Assembly: GCF_021390435.2 (NCBI RefSeq)
Contig: NZ_JAJVCN010000001.1
Location: 3,038,001 to 3,102,000 of the forward strand
Reading direction: 5' to 3'
DNA length: 64,000 bases
Source: Kibdelosporangium philippinense
GTDB lineage: Bacteria; Actinomycetota; Actinomycetes; Mycobacteriales; Pseudonocardiaceae
The position numbers and the translations under genes were made by a program. This document shows positions 8,319 to 15,116 of this stretch, piece by piece; within the stretch, counting starts at the first letter, position 1; every line of letters starts with the position of its first letter. The notes beneath the pieces are model-generated. The model was not told the origin of the DNA. It ran no database searches and saw only the letters and a list, made by a program, of their open reading frames with translations.

Positions 8319-8682
8319 TGGCACCCCCCTGTCGAGTGTCGCGAAAGAGCATACCGACAAAAAGGATTGGCCCGAGCGGCGATTGTCGTGAATCCCCAGC
8401 TCCGTCAGACCGTGCTCAAACTGAGATACGGACATGGCAACAAAGAGAGGCGATTGGACGGAGGTCAATAACTCTGCCGGTGAATCCGGGTCGTATGCCC
8501 GTGAAGACCTTCATGGCATCCAACACCGGCAGCTCGCCCCCTCACGGCGAGTGTTGATCATGGTCCGCGTACCGTAACAGCGTTCCGAGTCAGCATGAAG
8601 GCTTCTCTTGTTTGCTTGCTCGGTGTGTCGAGTGGTAAAGATAGTGAACCGGTAAGAAATTTGAACCGACTCAGGAGTGCAC
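8319..8682. promoter_or_regulatory. Divergent promoter region between the AfsR-type gene and the redox operon
   Basis: These 364 bp hold no gene. A possible promoter for the rightward operon is TTGCTT near 8614 and TAAAGA about 18 bp downstream. A direct repeat TGAACCG occurs at 8645-8651 and 8662-8668 (17 bp start to start), just upstream of the GTG start. SARP operators are direct heptamers, but usually about 11 or 22 bp apart, so the link to the AfsR-type protein is only suggestive. Confidence 0.4.
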
Positions 8683-9840
8683 GTGCCTGACGCAGTCGTT
8701 CCAGCAACCGCGCCCCCCGGTGACTTCCAGCAGATGCACCGCGCCGCGCGAGCCTGTGCCGACCTGGCCAAGAGCTTGGCCGTCGACATCGAGACCATGC
8801 GCGCCTTGCCGCCCGCGCTGGTCGAGCAGTTGACCAAGGGCCAGTTACTGCGCTCCGGCGTGCCCATCAGCCTCGGCGGCCCCGAGGCGCCACCCGCGGT
8901 GAGCCTGGAGACGGCCGAGGCGGTCGCTCGTGGCGACGCGTCCGCCGGATGGTGCGTGTCGATCGCGGTCACCAGCAGCCTGCTGTCCGCCTACCTGCCC
9001 CAGCAGGGCGCCGAGGAGATCTTCACGGACCCCGCGACCGCCGCAGCAGGGGTCTGGGCCCCGCGTGGCAAGGGCGTTCAGGTCGACGGCGGCGTCGTCC
9101 TGTCCGGGCAGTGGCCTTTCTGTAGTGGAATCCCGCATGCGGACTGGTTGTTTGCCGGGTTCGTGCTCGGTGACCAACTCAGGGTCGCCGCGATCCCGAA
9201 GACGGACCTGACCGTGCTGGATACGTGGAACACCAACGGCCTGCGCGGCACCGGCAGCCACGACTGCGTGGCCAAGGATGTGTTCGTGCCGGATCACCGT
9301 GTCTTCTCGGTGGTCAACGGCCCGCCGTCGGGCGCCACCCCGCTGCACCGGTTCCCGCTCTTCGGCTACTTCGCCCTGTCGATCGCGGCTGCCGCGCTCG
9401 GCAATGCCCGTGGCGCGATCGACGATCTGCTCGAACTGGCCACCACGAAGAAATCCCTCGGCTCGTCACGTACGCTCGCCGAACGGCCGCAAACCCAGGC
9501 CACGGTCGCCGCATCGGAAGCGGCACTGCGCGCCGCGCGGGTGCTGATGTATCAGTCCATTGAGGACGCCTGGCAGGCCGCGCAATCCGAGCAACCGGTA
9601 TCCGAGTCGCTGCGCCTTGGCCTGCGCCTAGCGGCGACCCATGTCGTGCGCACGGCAGCCGAAGTCACCACCGCGATGTACGAACTCGGTGGTGGAGCCG
9701 CGATCTACAAGTCGTCGCCGCTCGAGCGACGGTTCCGTGACGCACACACCGCGACGGCGCATTTCCAGGTCAACCAGGCCAGCTACGAACTGCCCGGCAA
9801 GCTGCTACTCGGTGTGCCTGCGAGAACCGAGCAGATGTGA
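8683..9840 (+). CDS. Acyl-CoA dehydrogenase-fold flavin-dependent oxidoreductase/monooxygenase
   Basis: This flavoprotein of about 385 residues has the acyl-CoA dehydrogenase fold but the monooxygenase-like (HpaB/HsaA) arrangement. Near residue 100 it has GDASAGWCVSIA, then the mid-domain SGQWPFCSGIPHADW and NTNGLRGTGSHD, and a C-terminal helical domain with YELGGGAAIYKSSPLERRFRDAH. Such proteins hydroxylate substrates with reduced flavin supplied by a partner. GTG 8683 is chosen because AGGAG lies 6 bases upstream; GTG 8677 would overlap that site. The stop overlaps the next gene by four bases, so the two are translationally coupled. The substrate is unknown. Confidence 0.8.
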   Translation: MPDAVVPATAPPGDFQQMHRAARACADLAKSLAVDIETMRALPPALVEQLTKGQLLRSGVPISLGGPEAPPAVSLETAEAVARGDASAGWCVSIAVTSSLLSAYLPQQGAEEIFTDPATAAAGVWAPRGKGVQVDGGVVLSGQWPFCSGIPHADWLFAGFVLGDQLRVAAIPKTDLTVLDTWNTNGLRGTGSHDCVAKDVFVPDHRVFSVVNGPPSGATPLHRFPLFGYFALSIAAAALGNARGAIDDLLELATTKKSLGSSRTLAERPQTQATVAASEAALRAARVLMYQSIEDAWQAAQSEQPVSESLRLGLRLAATHVVRTAAEVTTAMYELGGGAAIYKSSPLERRFRDAHTATAHFQVNQASYELPGKLLLGVPARTEQM

Positions 9841-10817
9841 GCGAGCTCGGTGCGGTGATCCCGTTCTGGCTGTACCGGCCGGATCTGGAGGCGCTGGACG
9901 TGGCCGAGACCGCTGACCGGCTCGGCTACCGGACACTGTGGATCGGCGAGATGGTCACGTTCGACGCCTTCGCCCTTGCGACCGCGATCGGCATGCGGAC
10001 CAAGCAGATCGGCCTGCGCATCGGCCCGCTGGCGGTTGGCGTGCGCAGCCCGGTCAGCATCGCGCTTGGACTGTCCTCAGTGGCCAGACTGATCGGCCGC
10101 CCGGTGGACGTGGCTTTGGGCGCGTCCAGCCCGACGATCGTCACCAACTGGCACAACCGTCCATTCGGGAAATCTGCGGCACGGATGCGTGAGACGGTCT
10201 GGGCGCTGCGCGGAATCCTCGAAGACGGCCGCTCCGACTTCCATGGCGAGCAGGTCCAGACCAAGGGATTCCGGCTGCGGCACGCACTGCCTTCCCGCAA
10301 CGTCACGATCGCCGCGTTCGGCCCGATGATGACCAAGATCGCCGCCGAGGAGGCGGACGAGGTCGTCCTGAACATCGTCACGCCAGGGATCGTTGCCAGA
10401 GTTCGGGAAGCGATCGACGCTCACGCCCGGGAAGCGGGCGTCAAACCTCCGCGCCTGGCCGTGTGGGTGTCCGCGGCGATCAACCCGGGCGCGGCGAGTT
10501 ACCAGCAACTGGCCGCACAGCTGGTGGTGTACCTCAAACCGCCTGGTTACGGCGAGATGTTCACCGAACTCGGCTACGGCGAGCTGGTCGAACGTGCCAG
10601 GGCAGGGGAGTCGTACGCCAAGCTCGCGCAAGACCTGCCAGCCGAACTGCTGGCCAGAGTCTGTGCGATCGGGACCGCCGAGCAGATCGCGGACCGGATC
10701 GCCAAATATCATCAAGCAGGCGCCGATCACGTCGCCATTGTCCCGAGCACCGCGGAAGATCCCGCGGGAAGTGCCGTTCTCACCGCGTTGAAGGAGTACA
10801 CGCTGAATGACCGCTAA
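9837..10817 (+). CDS. LLM-class (luciferase-like, F420 or FMN) oxidoreductase
   Basis: This 326-residue protein of the luciferase-like TIM-barrel family starts with GAVIPFWLYRPDLEALDVAE and has YRTLWIGEMVTFDAFALAT, typical of coenzyme F420-dependent LLM enzymes. The GTG start overlaps the stop of the preceding flavoprotein (GTGA), and the end overlaps the next gene by 11 bases. It therefore belongs to one tightly packed operon with the ACAD-fold protein, an MDR reductase and an HxlR regulator. The set suggests redox transformation of a small molecule. Cofactor and substrate cannot be decided from sequence. Confidence 0.8.
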   Translation: MSELGAVIPFWLYRPDLEALDVAETADRLGYRTLWIGEMVTFDAFALATAIGMRTKQIGLRIGPLAVGVRSPVSIALGLSSVARLIGRPVDVALGASSPTIVTNWHNRPFGKSAARMRETVWALRGILEDGRSDFHGEQVQTKGFRLRHALPSRNVTIAAFGPMMTKIAAEEADEVVLNIVTPGIVARVREAIDAHAREAGVKPPRLAVWVSAAINPGAASYQQLAAQLVVYLKPPGYGEMFTELGYGELVERARAGESYAKLAQDLPAELLARVCAIGTAEQIADRIAKYHQAGADHVAIVPSTAEDPAGSAVLTALKEYTLNDR

Positions 10818-11808
10818 CGCGCAGTACCGTCTTGCGGCCCGTCCGGTCGGCCTGCCCAAACCGACGGACTGGCAGTACACCGAGGAGCCCGTCGGCGAGC
10901 CCGGCGACGGCCAGTTCCTGGTGGAAAACCAGTACGTGTCGTTGGACCCGGCGATGCGCGGCTGGATGAACGCGGGCAAGTCGTACCTGCCGCCGGTGGG
11001 CATCGGCGAGGTCATGCGGGCCGCCGCGGTCGGCACGGTTGTCTCGTCGAAGCACCCGGACTTCGCCGAGGGCGACATCGTGCACGGCGTGTTCGGAGTG
11101 CAGAAGTACGCGATCTCCGACGGCAAGGGCGTGTCCAAAGTCGACACGTCGCTCGCGCCCGCGCCGATGCACCTCGGGACCCTTGGCAACACCGGCTTCA
11201 CTGCCTACTTTGGACTTCTGGATGTCGGCAAACCTGAGGCGGGTCAGACGGTTGTGGTTTCCGCCGCGGCTGGCGCGGTCGGCAGCATCGCCGGGCAGAT
11301 CGCGAAGATCAAGGGCTGCCGGACGATCGGTATCGCTGGCGGGCCGGAGAAGTGCAAGCTGCTTGTCGAGGAGTTCGGTTTCGACGCGGCGATCGACTAC
11401 AAGGCCGGTGACATTCGCGGCCAGCTCAAGGAACACGCCCCGAACGGTGTCGATGTGTACTTCGACAACGTCGGGGGCGAGATCCTCGAAGCCGTGCTCG
11501 CGCGGCTCACCCGCGGCGCCCGCGTGGTCATCTCCGGCGCGGTGTCCCAGTACAACTCGGAGACGCCGCCGAGCGGCCCGGCCAACTACATGCAGCTGCT
11601 CGTCGCGCGCGCGTCGATGACCGGTTTCCTGGTTTTCGACTACGCAGCCCGGTATCCCGAAGCCACCGCGGATCTCGCGAAGTGGCTTCAGGAAGGCCGG
11701 ATCACGTCCCGTGAGACCATTGTGGACGGCGGGATCGCCGCGTTCCCCGAGACGCTCAACGGGCTTTTCGCCGGTAAGAACACCGGCAAACTGATTCTGG
11801 CGGTGTGA
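10807..11808 (+). CDS. NADP-dependent MDR oxidoreductase (zinc-free, curcumin reductase/alkenal reductase type)
   Basis: This 333-residue medium-chain reductase lacks the zinc-binding cysteines of alcohol dehydrogenases. It has the leukotriene B4 dehydrogenase/CurA-like pattern: SLDPAMRGWM near residue 45, the cofactor motif AAAGAVGSIAGQIAK, and YFDNVGGEILEAVLARL. Such enzymes reduce alpha,beta-unsaturated ketones or aldehydes with NADPH. ATG 10807 overlaps the end of the LLM gene. The position in the operon suggests it acts on the same compound class as the two upstream flavoenzymes. Confidence 0.85.
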   Translation: MTANAQYRLAARPVGLPKPTDWQYTEEPVGEPGDGQFLVENQYVSLDPAMRGWMNAGKSYLPPVGIGEVMRAAAVGTVVSSKHPDFAEGDIVHGVFGVQKYAISDGKGVSKVDTSLAPAPMHLGTLGNTGFTAYFGLLDVGKPEAGQTVVVSAAAGAVGSIAGQIAKIKGCRTIGIAGGPEKCKLLVEEFGFDAAIDYKAGDIRGQLKEHAPNGVDVYFDNVGGEILEAVLARLTRGARVVISGAVSQYNSETPPSGPANYMQLLVARASMTGFLVFDYAARYPEATADLAKWLQEGRITSRETIVDGGIAAFPETLNGLFAGKNTGKLILAV

Positions 11809-11809
11809 C

Positions 11810-12280
11810 ATGACGTACTCCCCGGAAGACCTCAAGCACCGGTTCGAATCGGACACCGTCGGCCGCGCGATGGCGCTGGTCGGTGAGCGATGGAGCCTGC
11901 TCATCCTGCGCGAGTGTCTTTTCGGGGTCCGCCGGTATGGCGAGTTCGCCCGTAACCTGTCGATACCGAGGCCGACACTGTCGGCACGGTTGAAGACGCT
12001 TGTCGAAGCCGGACTGCTTGACCGGGTGCTCTACGCGATCGATCCCGAGCGGCACGAATACCGGCTGACGCAAATGGGCCGCGAGTTGTTCCCGGCGATC
12101 GTGACGCTGATGAAGTGGGGCGACAAGTACCTGTCCGATCCGGAAGGTCCGCCCATTCTGTTCCGGCACAAGGAATGCGGCCAGATATCCGAGACGTACG
12201 TCGCGTGCCGCAACTGCGGTGGTGACATCGAATATCACACTGTCACGCCAGAACCCGGCCCGTCGGGGGTCAAACGGTGA
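11810..12280 (+). CDS. HxlR-family winged-helix transcriptional regulator
   Basis: This 156-residue HxlR/MarR-like regulator has the family signature GERWSLLILRECLFGVRRYGEFARNL-like core (about residues 24-50), then IPRPTLSARLKTLVEAGLL recognition helices and the wing EYRLTQMGREL. The C-terminal tail has four cysteine/histidine positions (RHKECG and ACRNCGGD), a possible metal knuckle seen in a subset of the family. It lies one base after the MDR gene and probably controls this operon in response to an electrophile or redox signal. Its 3' end overlaps the convergent MDR gene by 11 bp. Confidence 0.88.
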   Translation: MTYSPEDLKHRFESDTVGRAMALVGERWSLLILRECLFGVRRYGEFARNLSIPRPTLSARLKTLVEAGLLDRVLYAIDPERHEYRLTQMGRELFPAIVTLMKWGDKYLSDPEGPPILFRHKECGQISETYVACRNCGGDIEYHTVTPEPGPSGVKR

Positions 12281-13232
12281 TGGCGATCTTACCTTTGGCC
12301 TTTCCGGCCTGTGCGTAGGCGACAGCCTCAGGGACCTCGCTGAGCGGATGCACCCGGTCGATGGCCGGCGTGAACTTCCCGGCTTCGGCGAGGTCCCTCA
12401 GCAGTTCGAGATCCTTCTTGTTCGCCAACGAGATCACACCGCGAACCCGGTGCTTCGTGAACAGCGACAGCAATGGGGCCTTGAACATCCACTGGGTGCC
12501 ACCCATGATCTTGCCGCCGTCCTCACCACCGACGACAACCAGAGTTCCCCTTGCGGACAAGGCTTTGCGGACGTAGTTCATCGGCCGGTTGCCCGCGATG
12601 TCGAGAATGAGGTCGAACTCGTCGCGGGTGAAATCGTCCTTTGTGTAATCGAGAACCTCGTCCGCGCCGAGACTTTGTACGAAGTCCACTTTGGCCGTAC
12701 TGCACAGCCCGGTGACATCGGCGCCGAACATCTTGGCGAGCTGCACGGCGTATGATCCGACTCCGCCGCCCGCACCGATGATCAGAACCCGTTGGCCCGC
12801 TTGCACTTCACCCTTGTCCCGCAAGGCGTTGAGCGCGGTCGTGGCGGATGTGGGGATGGCAGCGGCCTGTTCGTAGGTGAGGTTCTTCGGCTTCGCGGTG
12901 ATCTTGGCGGGCTTCGTCGTCGCGTATTCGGCGAACGCGCTGCCACAGATGCCGAACACATCGTCGCCCGGCGCGAACTCGGTGACGTTGGCGCCGACGG
13001 CTTCGACGGTCCCGGCCATGTCCATGCCCAAGATCGGCTTTCGGGGTCTGCGTAAGCCAGTGGCCAGTCTGACCAGGTACGGCAGCCCAGTCATCAGGTG
13101 CCACACTCCCGCGTCGACGGCCGACGCGCGCACCTGGACGAGCACCTCGTCCGGCTTGGGCGTGGGAGCCGGGACAACGCGGAACTGAAGGACATCGGCG
13201 TTGCCGTAGGTGTCCTGAACGATGGCTTTCAT
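12270..13232 (-). CDS. NAD(P)-dependent MDR alcohol dehydrogenase/quinone oxidoreductase
   Basis: This 320-residue zinc-free medium-chain oxidoreductase has KPILGMDMAGTVEAVG, the cofactor loop IIGAGGGVGSYAVQLAK and GADEVLDYTKDDF. It resembles quinone oxidoreductases that reduce quinones or enones with NADPH. ATG 13232 overlaps the stop of the upstream XRE gene (ATGA), so it is the last gene of a three-gene minus-strand operon with a small regulator and a membrane protein. No substrate can be assigned. Confidence 0.87.
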   Translation of the reverse strand: MKAIVQDTYGNADVLQFRVVPAPTPKPDEVLVQVRASAVDAGVWHLMTGLPYLVRLATGLRRPRKPILGMDMAGTVEAVGANVTEFAPGDDVFGICGSAFAEYATTKPAKITAKPKNLTYEQAAAIPTSATTALNALRDKGEVQAGQRVLIIGAGGGVGSYAVQLAKMFGADVTGLCSTAKVDFVQSLGADEVLDYTKDDFTRDEFDLILDIAGNRPMNYVRKALSARGTLVVVGGEDGGKIMGGTQWMFKAPLLSLFTKHRVRGVISLANKKDLELLRDLAEAGKFTPAIDRVHPLSEVPEAVAYAQAGKAKGKIAITV

Positions 13233-13450
13233 TCTTCGTCTCCTGGGTATTGGAAAACATCGTCGAGTGCTGCCTTGAAAACCCGCGCGATCTGAAACGC
13301 CATCTCCAACGAAGGGGAGTAGCGCCCCTGCTCGATCGCGATGATCGTCTGCCGCGTGACGCCGACCCGTTCGGCCAGCTCGGCCTGCGTCATCTCGCCG
13401 TTGGCGAACCGTAGCGCCCTAATCTGGTTGGTGACCTTCGTGGGCTTCAC
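13229..13450 (-). CDS. Small XRE-family HTH regulator
   Basis: This 73-residue protein is almost entirely a helix-turn-helix of the XRE type (MTQAELAERVGVTRQTIIAI, about residues 19-38) followed by SLEMAFQIARVFKAALDDVF. This is the YozG-like small regulator type commonly next to membrane proteins of the DUF2178 kind. The GTG start at 13450 overlaps the stop of the membrane-protein gene (GTGA), and its stop overlaps the MDR start. It likely represses its own operon. Confidence 0.9.
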   Translation of the reverse strand: MKPTKVTNQIRALRFANGEMTQAELAERVGVTRQTIIAIEQGRYSPSLEMAFQIARVFKAALDDVFQYPGDEE

Positions 13451-13866
13451 TGTTGGAACCCGACCCGGTAAGCGGCGATCTTGGCGATCGACGCGAGCAC
13501 GGACATGAGCACGAACGCGAGGTAGATGGTGTTGGCGATCCAGAAGTGGTTCGCCTCGGTCATCGCGAGAACCATCGCCCCAATCCCGCCGACCACCAGG
13601 AACGACTGGCCGATCCGGTCACCGAAATACCCGATCTCGGTATCCCGCTGGTCCTTGCGTCTGTCGTCTTTCGGGGTCGTCGCGGCGATCCCGATCTCGA
13701 AAACGATGGAGACGACGATGGCCACCACAATCGTCCAGATCATCGTTGCGACGTAAGGAGTTTCGGTCAGCGCGCCATCACCGTTCAGCACGATGATGGC
13801 GTAGATCGTGTAGGTCACGACCGTGACAAGGCCCATGATCCACGCGCGCTTCTCTTCGTACGCCAC
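13447..13866 (-). CDS. Four-helix membrane protein (DUF2178-like)
   Basis: This is about 139 residues with four predicted membrane helices: IMGLVTVVTYTIYAIIVL, VATMIWTIVVAIVVSIVFEI, SFLVVGGIGAMVLAM and IYLAFVLMSVLASIAKI. A charged loop (TTPKDDRRKDQRDTEIGYFGDR) separates helices 2 and 3. GTG 13866 is preferred because GAGGAG lies 9 bases upstream; a longer start at 13905 lacks one. The gene heads an operon with an XRE regulator, a common pairing for which no function is established. It may sense membrane state. Confidence 0.75.
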   Translation of the reverse strand: MAYEEKRAWIMGLVTVVTYTIYAIIVLNGDGALTETPYVATMIWTIVVAIVVSIVFEIGIAATTPKDDRRKDQRDTEIGYFGDRIGQSFLVVGGIGAMVLAMTEANHFWIANTIYLAFVLMSVLASIAKIAAYRVGFQQ

Positions 13867-13950
13867 GCCCGCTCCTCGATGTAAAACAACTTTGACACGA
13901 CCCAATGTAAAACACCCTCAACATAATGTCAAAGGTTCTTTACGTCAACC

Positions 13951-14070
13951 CGCGTGTCCACCGGCTCCGTCATGGTGAGTTGAACCCGCGAGCGGCGAAC
14001 AGCGGCAAAAAGCCACAGCGAAAGCGAGCCGAGCAGTTTGACTCACCGTGACGGAGCCGGTGGACACGCG
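13951..14070. repeat. 30-bp inverted repeat (29/30) with 60-bp spacer
   Basis: 13951-13980 and 14041-14070 are inverted copies differing at a single base. Each contains GTGTCCACCGGCTCCGTCA followed by GGTGAGT. The spacer is 60 bp. The outer GTGTCCACCG core is the same as in the nearby 22-bp tandem units, which links the two repeat types. Confidence 0.88.
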
Positions 14071-14159
14071 CGAGGACGGTGCAATGAGAGATGCCCTGAG
14101 GTGCAAGCCCCGAAGCGAAAAGCGCGACGCTGGAAAGCAGGACAAACCAGCAAGCAGTG

Positions 14160-14306
14160 GCGAACACGGTGGCAAGCAGTGGTCAACACGGTGTGACGCA
14201 AAGGTGGACACACCATTCAGCAAAGGTGGACACGGCCGCAAGGAACGGTCAACACGGTGTGCAGGAACGGTGGACACGGTCGCAACGAACGGTGGACACG
14301 GTGTGG
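14160..14306. repeat. Tandem array of 22-bp units, locus 1
   Basis: Six full units and one partial unit start at 14160, 14182, 14204, 14226, 14248, 14270 and 14292. The best-conserved part is GTGGACACGGT and the unit end is GGAACG or CAAAG. Related arrays in opposite orientation occur at 32304-32369 and 41934-42021. Units abut without spacers, so this is not a CRISPR array. The function is unknown. Confidence 0.85.
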
Positions 14307-14330
14307 GGTGGCTGTGGTGGCGGATCCGGC

Positions 14331-14345
14331 TAGGCTACGATCATG
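14331..14345 (+). promoter_or_regulatory. Candidate leaderless promoter (-10 TAGGCT) of the SDR gene
   Basis: TAGGCT at 14331-14336 is followed by six bases and then the ATG at 14343, with no ribosome-binding sequence. This spacing would place transcription start at the ATG itself, the usual arrangement of leaderless actinobacterial mRNAs. Confidence 0.4.
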
Positions 14346-15116
14346 AGTGCACTTTTTTCCGTTGCCGGTAAGACTGTGCTGGTCACGGGTGGTTCGCGGG
14401 GTATTGGCGAGATGATCGCTCGTGGCATGGTCGAGGCCGGGGCTCGCGTGCTTGTCTGCGCGCGTAAGCCGGGCGCGGCCGCGAAGATCGCCGAGGAACT
14501 GTCCAAAACGGGCGAATGCCACGCGCTGCAAGCCGACCTGACATCCACTGAGGACATCGGCAGGATCGTGGACGCGGTCGGCGAGCACTTCGACGGACGG
14601 CTGGACGTGCTGATCAACAACGCCGGGACGGCATGGGGCGCACCGCTGGAGGAGTTCCCAGCGAAAGGCTGGGAAAAGGTCCTCTCCACCAACGTCACAG
14701 CCCTGTTCGAGCTGACGATCGCCCTGCTGCCTGCCCTGCGGGCGAGCGAACAACGCCCCGCCCGCGTGATCAACATCGGTTCGATCGACGGGCTGCGCGT
14801 GCCGCCGTACGAGAACTACTCGTACTCCGCGAGCAAGGCCGCCGTACACATGCTCACTCGGCATCTCGCGAAGCGCTTGGTGGGCGAGGACATCACGGTC
14901 AATGTCATCGCGCCCGGCTTCTTCCCGACCGAGATGACGAAGTGGATGCTGGACGCGCCCGATGCCCGGGAGAACGTCCTTGCAGCGATCCCGATGGGAC
15001 GCGTCGGCAAGCCGGAGGACATCGCGGGCACGGCGATCTTCCTGTCCTCACCCGCGGGCGCCTACCTGACGGGCGCGGTGATCCCGGTCGACGGCGGGAT
15101 CACCGGCACCGGGTGA
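14343..15116 (+). CDS. SDR-family oxidoreductase (RhlG/3-oxoacyl reductase-like)
   Basis: This 257-residue classical short-chain dehydrogenase has the nucleotide motif TGGSRGIG near residue 16, NNAGTAWG, the catalytic S in NIGSIDG, YSASK with the active-site Tyr and Lys, and the C-terminal substrate loop PGFFPTEMTKWMLD. It likely uses NADP(H), judged by the Arg in CARKPG after the second strand. Closest families by eye are RhlG-type beta-ketoacyl reductases. It is monocistronic, ending one base before the convergent patatin gene. The substrate is unknown. Confidence 0.87.
   Translation: MSALFSVAGKTVLVTGGSRGIGEMIARGMVEAGARVLVCARKPGAAAKIAEELSKTGECHALQADLTSTEDIGRIVDAVGEHFDGRLDVLINNAGTAWGAPLEEFPAKGWEKVLSTNVTALFELTIALLPALRASEQRPARVINIGSIDGLRVPPYENYSYSASKAAVHMLTRHLAKRLVGEDITVNVIAPGFFPTEMTKWMLDAPDARENVLAAIPMGRVGKPEDIAGTAIFLSSPAGAYLTGAVIPVDGGITGTG

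Larger units (their letters stand above)
13867..14342. promoter_or_regulatory. Divergent intergenic region with hairpin and 22-bp tandem repeats
   Basis: These 476 bp lie between the membrane-protein operon (minus) and the SDR gene (plus). From left to right they hold an AT-richer stretch at 13885-13945 that likely carries the leftward promoter (including the TTGACA-like TTTGACACGACC on the minus strand), a large inverted repeat (13951-14070), the tandem array (14160-14306) and the rightward promoter near 14331. No gene is seen. Confidence 0.55.

Noticed and set aside
5574..12280. Secondary-metabolite cluster controlled by the AfsR-type protein
   Set aside because: No PKS, NRPS, terpene or other scaffold-forming gene is present; only a small redox operon is adjacent.
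13229..13866. XRE regulator and membrane protein as a toxin-antitoxin pair
   Set aside because: The pairing is a common XRE/DUF2178-type arrangement; the membrane protein is larger than typical small membrane toxins and nothing indicates toxicity.
14160..14306. Possible CRISPR array (regular 22-bp repeats)
   Set aside because: Units abut directly with no unique spacers, units vary internally and no cas genes are present.
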